A stretch of 31,705 nucleotides of DNA from Candidatus Sulfopaludibacter sp. SbA3 (GCA_945866285.1 CAMBHC010000002.1:1-31705), one strand, 5' to 3'. Positions 16,807 through 24,409 are shown, counted from the stretch's first letter. Notes: generated by a model from the sequence alone, not told the origin. A program made the numbers and translations.

Positions 16807-16895
16807 CCGTAAGTGCCTGAGCCGTTTTGAGACAAATCGGTGCGACGCGAGTGCCCTTGAGCCGCGACAATCGACTCTTCGACAAACACTTACGG
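16807..16895. promoter_or_regulatory. Inverted repeat in the divergent promoter region
   Basis: CCGTAAGTG (16807-16815) and CACTTACGG (16887-16895) are perfect inverted copies 71 bp apart in the gap between the DUF5916 and pilin promoters. They could be regulator half-sites. A 9-bp match in a region this short can also arise by chance. Confidence 0.25.
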
Positions 16896-16924
16896 CCACA
16901 CCGCGCGGCTGGACTCGCTCTTGC

Positions 16925-16930
16925 TATCTT
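16925..16930 (+). promoter_or_regulatory. -10-like box TATCTT for the minor-pilin operon
   Basis: TATCTT ends 6 nt before the GTG at 16937. There is no -35 match. The intervening CAGGGT may serve as a poor Shine-Dalgarno sequence, but the spacing fits leaderless initiation. Confidence 0.3.
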
Positions 16931-16936
16931 CAGGGT

Positions 16937-17434
16937 GTGCGATCTGAACACGGCTACACCCTGATCGAGATCATGATCGTGATGGGACTCATTGGCGTGT
17001 TGGCGGCGATATCCGTGCCTACCTTCATTGAGTCGAACGCGCGAAACCGGCTCTGGACCGCGTCCGAGCAGATTGGCGGCACGATCCGGCAGACGCGCCT
17101 CAAGGCGATCAGCCGGAACACGTCGTATCGCGTGGTGTTCGACTGCCCGGCGGCCGGCAGCCTGCGCAGCCTGGTCCTGACCGGTGATCCACTGGTCGAC
17201 GATGACGGAGACCGCTGCAGCCAGACCCTTGAGGGCGACTCAGACGCCCTCGAGATGCCACTGAGCGTGACTTACGACCACGGTGAGGCGACCGCGCTTC
17301 AGGTCACCGGCCGAGGCATCTTCACCGCCGCCGGCGCCTCCATTCCCTTAACTGTCAGCGTTCAATATGGCTCATCCACTAGAACACTCACCGTCAGCGC
17401 CACCGGCCAAATCACTTTCAGCAACATCGAGTGA
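16937..17434 (+). CDS. Type IV pilus minor pilin / pseudopilin, FimT/GspH-type
   Basis: A protein of 165 residues with a GTG start. The prepilin leader is MRSEHG, cut before Y7 by prepilin peptidase. The next residues YTLIEIMIVMGLIGVLAAIS form the hydrophobic N-terminal helix with the conserved Glu at position 5 of the mature protein. The segment ARNRLWTASEQIGGTIRQTRLKAISRNTSYRVVF is the GspH/FimT pattern. Such minor pilins prime assembly of type IV pili or type II secretion pseudopili in the inner membrane. It is the first of five genes on the plus strand with tight or overlapping junctions. The 3' end overlaps the next gene by 68 bp. The major pilin, PilY1 and the motor genes are not in the window. 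Confidence 0.9.
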   Translation: MRSEHGYTLIEIMIVMGLIGVLAAISVPTFIESNARNRLWTASEQIGGTIRQTRLKAISRNTSYRVVFDCPAAGSLRSLVLTGDPLVDDDGDRCSQTLEGDSDALEMPLSVTYDHGEATALQVTGRGIFTAAGASIPLTVSVQYGSSTRTLTVSATGQITFSNIE

Positions 17435-17849
17435 CGAGCGCGGCTTCACGCTCGTGGAGGCCATCGTCGCGATGGTGGTCTGCACGGTCGGTCTCGTCTC
17501 GCTCGCGGAGCTGATGGCGGTCACCCTTCGCATGCAGCAGCTCTCGCAGAACTCCACGCAGGCCGTGCGGCTGGCCCAGGACAAGATCGACGAGCTGACG
17601 ACCCTGAGTTTTGCCACCGACCTGTCGGTGGCGTGCGGGGGCTCGTTGACGGCCGATGTCGCGAACCACAACGATGTGCCGGGCAACGGTGCGGGCTACC
17701 GGCGCCGGTGGGTGGTGGCTGCGGGTCCTGACGGCGACACCAACTTGCGCGAGGTCACCGTCCGCGTCATTCCCGATGTGCGCGATGCCCGGACGGCAAG
17801 CACGTACAGTCTGACTACGATCATCCGGGGGTTGCCAGTCGCATGCTGA
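17367..17849 (+). CDS. Type IV pilus minor pilin, PilV-type
   Basis: A protein of 160 residues. Gly26 followed by FTLVEAIVAMVVCTVGLVSLAEL is a clear prepilin cleavage site and N-terminal helix with Glu5. The segment RMQQLSQNSTQAVRLAQDKIDEL and the soluble part with two Cys fit the PilV/GspI type. The only usable start in frame is the ATG at 17367; no GTG or TTG lies between it and the cleavage site. The whole 26-residue leader is therefore written almost entirely inside the end of the upstream FimT gene (68-bp overlap). No Shine-Dalgarno sequence precedes it, so translation is probably coupled to the upstream gene. Confidence 0.87.
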   Translation: MAHPLEHSPSAPPAKSLSATSSDERGFTLVEAIVAMVVCTVGLVSLAELMAVTLRMQQLSQNSTQAVRLAQDKIDELTTLSFATDLSVACGGSLTADVANHNDVPGNGAGYRRRWVVAAGPDGDTNLREVTVRVIPDVRDARTASTYSLTTIIRGLPVAC

Positions 17850-18505
17850 TCCACAACGGCCTCGGTAACGACCGCGGCTTTTCCCTCGTCGAGCTCCTGG
17901 TCGCCAGCATGGTGACGATGGTGGTGCTCGGCGGCGCCGTGGCGCTGACTTCCCAGATGCAGGTGGGCTACCGGCGGCAGATCGAGCAATCGGCCGCCGA
18001 GCAGGAGGGTCGCTACGCGCTCGACTGGGTCAGCCGGTTGATCCGCGCCGCCGGCAACAACCCCTACAACCTCGCGACGAGCGCGTGCCCTGCGGCCGGC
18101 ACCCCCTATGCCGCCATCGTGTTCGATCCTGATGGCGACGCCATCGACGACGACATCCGGCTGCAGACCGACTCGAACCCGCCTGACGGCCTGCTCGGCG
18201 GCCCTGACGGTGCCTGCACCCAGGCCAACGAGGATGTGACCGTTTCCCTCGATCACGGTGCCAACAGCATTACCTTCCTCGACAACAACATTGGCGGCCT
18301 CGCCACCATCCGCACCGACGCGGTGATCGAGGACCTTCGCTTCATCTATCGTGACGTGGCGCGCAACGTCACCACCAATCCGTTGAACGTCGTCTACGTC
18401 GAGACGCAGGTGACCATTCGCACGCGAACGATCAACGCCGCCACGGGGGCGCCGGTCACCCGCGTCCTCAGCCAGGAAGTACGCATTCGCGGCCGGAATT
18501 ACTGA
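17843..18505 (+). CDS. Type IV pilus minor pilin, PilW-type
   Basis: A protein of 220 residues. The leader ends at Gly12 and is followed by FSLVELLVASMVTMVVLGGAVAL, a prepilin site with Glu5. After the helix, QIEQSAAEQEGRYALDWVSRLIRAAGNNPYN is the family pattern of PilW-like proteins (N-terminal region with a conserved R..ALD.ls..ir.AG). The soluble domain has several Asp-rich turns (FDPDGDAIDDDI) that might bind calcium; this is inference. The start overlaps the PilV stop by 7 bp and the stop overlaps the next ATG by one base, so the genes are translationally coupled. Expected location: inner membrane before assembly, then the pilus tip complex. Confidence 0.88.
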   Translation: MLIHNGLGNDRGFSLVELLVASMVTMVVLGGAVALTSQMQVGYRRQIEQSAAEQEGRYALDWVSRLIRAAGNNPYNLATSACPAAGTPYAAIVFDPDGDAIDDDIRLQTDSNPPDGLLGGPDGACTQANEDVTVSLDHGANSITFLDNNIGGLATIRTDAVIEDLRFIYRDVARNVTTNPLNVVYVETQVTIRTRTINAATGAPVTRVLSQEVRIRGRNY

Positions 18506-19968
18506 TGAAGGACAGCAGTGAGGCACCTATGACAACGCAACCCTTGGCTCCGGTTCGCTCCGAAAAAGGCGTCGCGCTCGTCATCGTCCTGCTGCTGCTG
18601 GCGGTGATGATGGGCCTGACGACCGGCATGACCATGAGCAGCCAGACCGAGATCGCCATGGCCGCCAACGAGCTCAACTATGCCGGTGCACGCGCCGCCG
18701 CCGAGGCGGGGTTGAACCGGGCCATCGAGCAAATCATCGCCAACACGGCGACCAACCTGCTGGCCGGCGTCGATGGGCTCGTGGACGCCGCCGACCCCGC
18801 CGCCGCCGTCAATGCCGACAACGGCCTCGTTCCGGTGATCGGCAACGGTCCATTCACCATCGGCGATCAGTACTCATACACGCTCGAGATTCTCGACGAT
18901 GACGATCCTTCGCTGTACCCCGTGGCGTTGTCCGTGGCCCAGCTGGCCCAGATGATCGAGAACGACAACCGCTACCTGAGTCTGAACGATCGCCTGATTC
19001 TCCGGGCCACGGGCACGGGTCCGAAAGGCACGACCGTCAGCATCTCGCGCGTGTTGCAGTCGGTCTTGACTGGTGCCATCCCGCCGACCAGCACCACGAT
19101 TCTGTCGAATCCCGCGGTCCTGGTGGGCGGCGACCTGGACATCAACGGCAACATCAGCGTGCTCGGTAACGAGGGCAACATCCATGCGAACGGCAACGTC
19201 ACCGGCGGCGGATCCGAGGACATCAGTGGCGACCTCACGGCCACCGGCACGGTCGCCGATACCCTTGACCCGGATGGCCTGAAGGCGGGCGGCATGCCCC
19301 CGGTCACCATTCCGGAGATCCGGGCCCAGGACTTCAAGGGTCTTGCCGACTGGATCCTCACCAGTTCCGGGGCGATACAGCGGGCCAGCGATAACGCGAC
19401 CTGTGGCGGCGGCGGACCAACGTGCCCGACGGGATGGACCTATTCCGGTGGCGCGTGGAGCGCCTCGGGCGCCATGCCCGCCGCTGCGACCTATTACGTC
19501 GAGGGCCCTGTCTCGATCCACGGCACCGGTAAGTCCACCCTCACGTCAGTGTCGATTATTGCCGAGGGCTCCATCACGATCACCGGTAACGGCAAGTTCC
19601 GCCCCGAGAACTCTTCGAAGATCCAGTTCGTGACCAATGGCGACTTCGAACTGGGCGGCACGGTCGACGCGGACGACTCGGTGGACCTCGACGGCCAGAT
19701 CATGGTCCGCGAGCAGATGAAAATCTACGGCAACTCGGAATTCCAGGGCCGCGTGATGGTTGAGAACCGCAACGGCGACACGAACGCCTACGACGCATCG
19801 ACCAACCCGTACGGCCGTCGTGGCTCTTCGACGACCGCCGCCAACACCCTGTCGGGCAACATGAGAGTGACCTATAACGGCAACCTCGGCGACATCGTCA
19901 CCGAGGTCGAGACTCCGGGCGTGGCTCCGGCCTACACCAATAACGTCTCGGGGTGGATCGAGCAATGA
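18505..19968 (+). CDS. PilX-like minor pilin with beta-solenoid-like C-terminal domain
   Basis: A protein of 487 residues. After a short leader, GVALVIVLLLLAVMMGLTTG is the PilX-type N-terminal helix, which as in other PilX proteins lacks the Glu5 of classical pilins. ANELNYAGARAAAEAGLNRAIEQI is the conserved PilX_N follow-on. The start at 18505 overlaps the PilW stop by one base. An ATG at 18529 with GTGAGG upstream is an equally good start and gives a shorter leader. From about 205 the sequence shows short strand-turn repeats rich in G, N and D (GGDLDINGNISVLGNEGNI; EGSITITGNGKF), typical of a right-handed beta-helix or bactofilin-like fold. It is much longer than PilX proper, so it probably forms a tip adhesin-like module. 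Confidence 0.85.
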   Translation: MKDSSEAPMTTQPLAPVRSEKGVALVIVLLLLAVMMGLTTGMTMSSQTEIAMAANELNYAGARAAAEAGLNRAIEQIIANTATNLLAGVDGLVDAADPAAAVNADNGLVPVIGNGPFTIGDQYSYTLEILDDDDPSLYPVALSVAQLAQMIENDNRYLSLNDRLILRATGTGPKGTTVSISRVLQSVLTGAIPPTSTTILSNPAVLVGGDLDINGNISVLGNEGNIHANGNVTGGGSEDISGDLTATGTVADTLDPDGLKAGGMPPVTIPEIRAQDFKGLADWILTSSGAIQRASDNATCGGGGPTCPTGWTYSGGAWSASGAMPAAATYYVEGPVSIHGTGKSTLTSVSIIAEGSITITGNGKFRPENSSKIQFVTNGDFELGGTVDADDSVDLDGQIMVREQMKIYGNSEFQGRVMVENRNGDTNAYDASTNPYGRRGSSTTAANTLSGNMRVTYNGNLGDIVTEVETPGVAPAYTNNVSGWIEQ

Positions 19969-20540
19969 TCGACGCGCGCCGAGCCGTGGCCGCGGCCATT
20001 TGCCTGGCGACCGCTCTGCCGGCCGCGGCGCAGTCGCTCGCGGACGTCGCCCGGCAGGAAGCCGCGCGGCGCGATTCGGTGGCGCAGCCCGCGAAGGCGT
20101 TCACCAACGCCGACTTGAAGGTTGGCCCGCTGGCCTCCCATGTCTCCGCCCCGGCGGCTCGAGAGGCGGAGCAGGGTTACATGAGCATCAGCGCTGGCCG
20201 TTACGTTACGGCCGAAGAACTGATCGCCAACAGCAATGCCAACATCCCCACCGGCGATAAGATCTTGCAGGAGCCGAACTGGCGCGGCCAGGCCGAATCC
20301 CTTCGCGGGCAGTTGGTGAAACTCCAGCAGGACGTCGCGGCGCTGGCGGCGACAGCGGATGACGAGAGCCGACCCGCGAGCGAGCGCGCAGTGGCCGATC
20401 GGCTGGTGGCGCAGAAGCAGGTGGTGATCGAGGACCTCGAGCGCCGCTGGCTCAAGATGGAGAAGCAGGCCGAAATCCAGCGGATTCCTAAGGCGTGGCT
20501 CGATCCCCGCCCGACACTCTCGACGCAAACTCCCCAGTGA
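19965..20540 (+). CDS. Periplasmic coiled-coil protein of unknown function in the pilin operon
   Basis: A protein of 191 residues. The ATG at 19965 overlaps the stop of the PilX-like gene (ATGA), which marks co-translation; an in-frame ATG 12 bp upstream is less likely. The N-terminus is a signal peptide (ARRAVAAAICLATALPAAAQ). The mature chain starts with a charged helix (SLADVARQEAARRDSV). The middle to C-terminal part is a long heptad-like helix (SLRGQLVKLQQDVAALAATADD followed by a second arm rich in E, R and K), ending in a Pro-rich tail. I do not recognise the family. Its place at the end of the minor-pilin operon suggests a periplasmic helper of pilus assembly, which is inference. Its last 53 bp overlap the convergent desulfhydrase gene. 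Confidence 0.8.
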   Translation: MIDARRAVAAAICLATALPAAAQSLADVARQEAARRDSVAQPAKAFTNADLKVGPLASHVSAPAAREAEQGYMSISAGRYVTAEELIANSNANIPTGDKILQEPNWRGQAESLRGQLVKLQQDVAALAATADDESRPASERAVADRLVAQKQVVIEDLERRWLKMEKQAEIQRIPKAWLDPRPTLSTQTPQ

Positions 20541-21558
20541 AGAGCGCCGGCATGCCGCCAGTGTGCAGGAATACCACCGTTTCATCCGGCGTGAGCTCGC
20601 GGCTACGCACGTGCGCAATCAGCGCCGCCATGCCCTTCGACGTGTAGCAGGGATCCAGCAGGATGGCTTCAGACCTGGCGAGCAGGTCGATTGCTTCGAG
20701 CCCGACGCTCGTCGGGATGCCGTATCCCTCGCCAATGAATGATTGGTCAGTCACCAGGTCGGGCAAGTCCAGTCGTTCGGGCAGTCCCAGCCGCGTCGCC
20801 GCTTCGTTGGCGATGCGCCGGGCGCGCTCAATCTTCTCCGGCTCGCCGGCGCTGACGGCGACGCCGTAGACGCGATAAGGCGCCTCGCACAGGACGGCGC
20901 CGAGTGTCAGTCCAGCCTGCGTGCCGCGCGATCCGCTGGCGTAGTACAGGCGCGTCGGGGCGATATTCAACCCGGCCAGCTGCTCGACGAGTTCGGCCGA
21001 GCCGGCGACGTAGCCGAACACGCCGATACCACTCGATCCACCAATGGGGATCACGTACGGAGTCCGCCCGCTGGCTTCTTCCTCGGCGACGACCTCGGCG
21101 ACGATCGCTTCGTCCTGACCGACCGCGAGCATCGGATCGATCGATGGCACCAGGCGCACCTCGGCGCCGTAGAGGCGATCGAGCAGCAGGTTGCCGGCCA
21201 GCGCTGGTTCGGCCGTGGTGGCCGTCAACACCAGCACGCACCGCATGCCGGCGACGCACGCCGCCGCCGCGGTCATGCGCGCGTGATTCGATTGCACCGC
21301 CCCGGTCGTGATCAAGGTCGTCGCGCCCCGGGCCTGTGCGTCGGCCACCAGGTATTCGAGCTTGCGCGCCTTGTTGCCCCCCAGTCCGAGTGCCGTGAGG
21401 TCGTCCCGCTTGATCAGGATCCGAGGGCACCGCGCCGGTCCACCAAGCGCGTCGCGGAGCCGAACCGCGTCATGAATGGGAGTAGGCAACTGCGCCAAAG
21501 GGATGCGCGGCTGCGCGGCCAGGGCAGTGCGGACTCGGGTGACGGCAGTCGAGGACAT
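20488..21558 (-). CDS. D-cysteine desulfhydrase / ACC deaminase family PLP enzyme
   Basis: A protein of 356 residues of the fold-type II PLP family. LIKRDDLTALGLGGNKARKL carries the Schiff-base Lys (K63 in GGNKARK). GAVQSNHARMTAAAA is the substrate and phosphate loop, YASGSRGTQAGLTLG the PLP phosphate-binding loop, and FLHTGGMPALF the C-terminal signature. These are hallmarks of D-cysteine desulfhydrase (DcyD: D-cysteine to pyruvate, H2S and ammonia) and of ACC deaminase, which share this pattern. The LHTGG ending and general style favour DcyD, but substrate specificity cannot be read from motifs. It is cytosolic. It is the last gene of a minus-strand run, 15 bp after the pseudouridine synthase gene, and its 3' end overlaps the convergent pilin-operon gene by 53 bp. 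Confidence 0.88.
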   Translation of the reverse strand: MSSTAVTRVRTALAAQPRIPLAQLPTPIHDAVRLRDALGGPARCPRILIKRDDLTALGLGGNKARKLEYLVADAQARGATTLITTGAVQSNHARMTAAAACVAGMRCVLVLTATTAEPALAGNLLLDRLYGAEVRLVPSIDPMLAVGQDEAIVAEVVAEEEASGRTPYVIPIGGSSGIGVFGYVAGSAELVEQLAGLNIAPTRLYYASGSRGTQAGLTLGAVLCEAPYRVYGVAVSAGEPEKIERARRIANEAATRLGLPERLDLPDLVTDQSFIGEGYGIPTSVGLEAIDLLARSEAILLDPCYTSKGMAALIAHVRSRELTPDETVVFLHTGGMPALFTGEFASRVSGGDRATP

Positions 21559-21573
21559 GGTCTGGCCGCGATT

Positions 21574-22632
21574 CTACGCTAACGCTTCCACACTTAACCC
21601 CAGGGCCCTCGCGAGTTGCCGCATGTCGCCAGGCAGCGGCGCCGTGATCTCGAGCGCGGCGTTCGTCGTCGGCTGTCGCAACGACAGCCGCCAGGCATGC
21701 AGGGACTGGCGCGGGAACGCCAGGGCGACTTCATCCATCGCGGTGGGTGTGCCAATCTTCTTCTTCAAGCCGTAGACCGCATCGCCGACGATCGGCCAGT
21801 CCCGCGCCGACAGGTGCACGCGAATCTGGTGCGTGCGGCCGGTGATGAGACGGCAGCGAACCAACGAGAAAGTGCCAGGGGTGTCCGCCTTCGCGGCCGC
21901 AGGCCGCTTCGGCGAGACCTCGCCGAAGCTCGCGAGTTGCCTGGCGAGCGTAGGCGGGCCTCCACTCACGGAGAGGCGTTCGTACTTCGTTACCGACGGC
22001 TGGCCGCCGCGGTCCGTTACCGTAATGCGGCGCCGATCCCAGGGGTCGCGGTCGAGGGCCAGGTCGATGGTGCCGCGCATGGGTGATGGACGTCCCCAGA
22101 CGATGGCCGCGTAGTCTTTGTCGATGCGCCGGGATTCCATGGCGCGCTGCAGGGCCGCGTGCACCGCCGGCCGCTTCGCGACAATCACGACGCCCGAGGT
22201 GTACTTGTCGAGGCGCCCCAGCAGGCTGGGCCGCGAACCTGCGGGCCACGTCTTGGCGAGTTCGAGCACGCCGTTGATCAGCGTGCCGGCGGTGTTCTTG
22301 TACGATGGGTGGACGACTAGTCCCGCCGGCTTGTTGACCGCCAGCATGTCATCGTCTTCGTAGAGCACCGCGAGATCCATCGCCTCGCCAGCAGGCCTGG
22401 TCCTGACGGGCATTTCTTCGATACGAACCTGCAGGTCGTCGCCCGCCTGCACGCGCCACGCGGCGCGCGGCGGCGGTGCGCCATTGACCAGCACGTCGCC
22501 GGCCTCGATCCATTTTTGAATGCGGTTTCTCGAGACCGAACGTTCGTCGCGCAGGTGGCGGAGCAGCACGCGATCGACGCGCACGCCGTGATCGCCCCGG
22601 TCGATCGCGATGGTGCGCCAAGTGTAAGACAC
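21574..22632 (-). CDS. RluA-family rRNA/tRNA pseudouridine synthase
   Basis: A protein of 352 residues; a GTG two codons upstream (22638) is an alternative. The start at 22632 is preferred because TACACT then lies 8 nt upstream. Residues about 15-70 are an S4 RNA-binding domain (RVDRVLLRHLRDERSVSRNRIQKW in part). The catalytic domain follows with LAVNKPAGLVVHPS, the catalytic Asp in LLGRLDKYTSGVVIVAK, and RLITGRTHQIRVHLS and PIVGDAVYG. It isomerises uridine to pseudouridine in rRNA or tRNA. The usual HRLD motif reads GRLD here, while the catalytic Asp is kept. A segment of about 20 residues rich in Pro, Ala and Lys is inserted before the RCRLITGRTHQ motif. The exact target site cannot be assigned. 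Confidence 0.92.
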   Translation of the reverse strand: MSYTWRTIAIDRGDHGVRVDRVLLRHLRDERSVSRNRIQKWIEAGDVLVNGAPPPRAAWRVQAGDDLQVRIEEMPVRTRPAGEAMDLAVLYEDDDMLAVNKPAGLVVHPSYKNTAGTLINGVLELAKTWPAGSRPSLLGRLDKYTSGVVIVAKRPAVHAALQRAMESRRIDKDYAAIVWGRPSPMRGTIDLALDRDPWDRRRITVTDRGGQPSVTKYERLSVSGGPPTLARQLASFGEVSPKRPAAAKADTPGTFSLVRCRLITGRTHQIRVHLSARDWPIVGDAVYGLKKKIGTPTAMDEVALAFPRQSLHAWRLSLRQPTTNAALEITAPLPGDMRQLARALGLSVEALA

Positions 22633-22640
22633 GGGCACCC

Positions 22641-22646
22641 AGTGTA
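22641..22646 (-). promoter_or_regulatory. -10-like box TACACT for the pseudouridine synthase gene
   Basis: On the minus strand TACACT ends 8 nt before the GTG at 22632. It sits within CCCAGT-GT-ACTGGG (22638-22651), a 6-bp stem that could be an operator or chance. Confidence 0.3.
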
Positions 22647-22672
22647 CTGGGAGAGGGTTCAGCTCGGCGAAC

Positions 22673-23515
22673 TTACCAGCGAAGGACTCGCTTGCCTCGC
22701 CAGATCGGGCCTTCCTTCACGAATTGCCACTCGGGGTTCTGCTGCACATCGCGCAGTGACTGCAACACCCCATCGAACACCGGCAACCCTTCGTCCTCGC
22801 ACTCGAAGTAGGTGACGAAGTCGAACTCGCCTTCGCGCGCGTAGCCGTCAGGGTTGTGGTACACCCGGCGGAACAGCGCGGGAATACCGCGCTCCGCCGT
22901 CATGGCGTGGCCCTTCACCGGACACGCGCTCGACTCATCCACATGCGGATAGAAGTAGGCGTGGCGCTCGAGCGGGCTCTTCTGCCACCACTCCGCCGTC
23001 TTGCGAATCGGGACGATGATGGCGTTGCGGCTGGCGCGGCCCGAACGGCGCGGCGGCGCGCCCTTGTTCGAGTAGTGGACCATCTCGGGACTGGAGTAGC
23101 GCGGCGTGCGGGCGGCCCCGTCAAGGGCGAGCACGTCAGCGGCATCACCGATGCGCCGGCGCAACTCCTCTTCAATCTCCTGCAGGCGTGGCCGGTACTT
23201 GCTCGAGATCTGCACCAGGTGACGCGCCTTGTTGAGGCACGGCCCCACGCAGGTCGGCTCGGGCTCGGGCAGCTCGCCGTCGCGGACAAAGAACTGGATG
23301 GTTTCGAACGGCTGCGCCTGCGTCTCGCGGCTGTCGTCGATGTCGAAGTCGTTGAAGAAGCCACGGGCGATGTTGCCGCCGGCCGTCCTCAGCCGCGCCC
23401 CGTGGGCGTCGTCTTCCAGTCGCGCCATGACGAACAGGAACTTGGTGTACGCGAGATTGGCGCTGACGCCACCCCCGTTGCCATGTCCCTGGCCGCAGCC
23501 ACTGCTTTGTCCCAT
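22673..23515 (-). CDS. Chlorite dismutase (Cld/HemQ) family haem protein
   Basis: A protein of 280 residues. The C-terminal half reads like the haem-binding ferredoxin-like domain of chlorite dismutases: KTAEWWQKSPLERHAYFYP, then FRRVYHNPDGY, FDFVTYFECEDEG and a final GPIWRGKRVL. His203 (VKGHAMT) and Arg216 (ALFRR) are 13 residues apart, the same spacing as the haem ligand and the distal catalytic Arg I recall for the Dechloromonas enzyme (H170/R183). An insertion of about 12 residues lies between the WW motif and His203. The N-terminal half is less conserved and starts with a Gly/Cys/His-rich stretch (SSGCGQGHGNGGG); a CVGPC motif lies at 89-93. Possible roles are chlorite or peroxide detoxification, or HemQ-like coproheme decarboxylation. 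No other haem gene is nearby, and no signal peptide is seen. Confidence 0.8.
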   Translation of the reverse strand: MGQSSGCGQGHGNGGGVSANLAYTKFLFVMARLEDDAHGARLRTAGGNIARGFFNDFDIDDSRETQAQPFETIQFFVRDGELPEPEPTCVGPCLNKARHLVQISSKYRPRLQEIEEELRRRIGDAADVLALDGAARTPRYSSPEMVHYSNKGAPPRRSGRASRNAIIVPIRKTAEWWQKSPLERHAYFYPHVDESSACPVKGHAMTAERGIPALFRRVYHNPDGYAREGEFDFVTYFECEDEGLPVFDGVLQSLRDVQQNPEWQFVKEGPIWRGKRVLRW

Positions 23516-23577
23516 GACACACCGGCTATCGGATTGAGGCTCGGGGGACTGTATGCGCTGGCGAAAAACCGTGCAGT

Positions 23578-24405
23578 TCAGGGAATGAACAGGTCGATCG
23601 CCTGGGCCAATCCGGCCTCGTCGTTCGTGCCGGTCAAGTGGAAGCCGGGTATCTTCAACGCTGGTTCAGCGTTGCCCATGACCACGCCCGTGCCGGCCCA
23701 TTCGAGCATGTCGCGATCGTTGTGGTTGTCGCCGACCGCCATCACCTCGGCTTGCTCGACGCCAAAGTGGCCGGCCAGTGCCGCCAGCCCGGTGCCTTTC
23801 GTGGTGCCGGTGCGGCAGACATCCACCAGCGAGAAATCGCGCTTCGGATACTCGGTCAGCGTTACCTCGAGGTGGGGCGCCACCGGATGCGCTGCCAGGA
23901 GAGCTGAAATCGCCCGCATGGTCTGCACGCCGCCGTTGAATGTGACCTGCACCGGGTCCTCGGTAACCGCTTCTTCCAGTCGATCGACCGCCTGGATAAT
24001 GGCGGCATTGTGCTTCTTGAAGCCGGCGCGGTTGGCATGTGACCAGTCCATGCGGTCGTAGACGAACTGGCCGGGCAACGGTCGATCGAAGACGCACGCC
24101 GTGTCGGTTCGCCACTCGACGGTCGCCTCGAGCACCTGGCGCGCCACCGCCTGCGGTAGCAGCCGGCGCAGCAGCGTTTCTCCAGTGCGCGACCGGGCGA
24201 TCGCGCCGTTGTAGGCGAGCAGCGTGAGGTCGTCCGGGAGATCGCCCAGCGCTTGTCGCGCGAAATGAAAACTGCGGCCGGTGGCAATGACAATGCGGAC
24301 ATCATGCCCGGCGGCGCGATGAATGGCGTCAAGATTTGCCCGCGGGACGCGGCCCTGCGAGTCGAGCAGCGTCCCGTCGATGTCAATGGCAAGGAGCCGG
24401 ATCAA
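23578..24405 (-). CDS. Cof-type HAD-IIB phosphatase
   Basis: A protein of 275 residues. The TTG at 24405 is chosen because it lies 4 nt after the stop of the upstream gene and starts the domain directly (IRLLAIDIDGTLLDS); longer forms would run into the upstream coding region. HAD motif I is DIDGTLLD (nucleophile Asp8, acid/base Asp10), motif II is VIATGRS, motif III Lys is in TTKGTGL, and motif IV is VGDNHNDRDML. The large cap between motifs II and III is of the C2B type typical of Cof/YidA proteins, which dephosphorylate sugar phosphates or cofactor precursors such as flavin or pyridoxal phosphate. The substrate is not predictable. It appears coupled to the upstream unknown gene. Confidence 0.9.
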   Translation of the reverse strand: MIRLLAIDIDGTLLDSQGRVPRANLDAIHRAAGHDVRIVIATGRSFHFARQALGDLPDDLTLLAYNGAIARSRTGETLLRRLLPQAVARQVLEATVEWRTDTACVFDRPLPGQFVYDRMDWSHANRAGFKKHNAAIIQAVDRLEEAVTEDPVQVTFNGGVQTMRAISALLAAHPVAPHLEVTLTEYPKRDFSLVDVCRTGTTKGTGLAALAGHFGVEQAEVMAVGDNHNDRDMLEWAGTGVVMGNAEPALKIPGFHLTGTNDEAGLAQAIDLFIP

Positions 24406-24409
24406 TCGG

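Noticed and set aside
16746..16936. Possible small RNA or riboswitch in the divergent gap
   Set aside because: No strong hairpin-plus-T-run or known riboswitch pattern was seen; only promoter-like boxes and one spaced inverted repeat.
22856..24061. A 401-codon plus-strand frame crossing the Cld and HAD genes
   Set aside because: It spans two well-supported minus-strand genes and their gap and shows no family signature.
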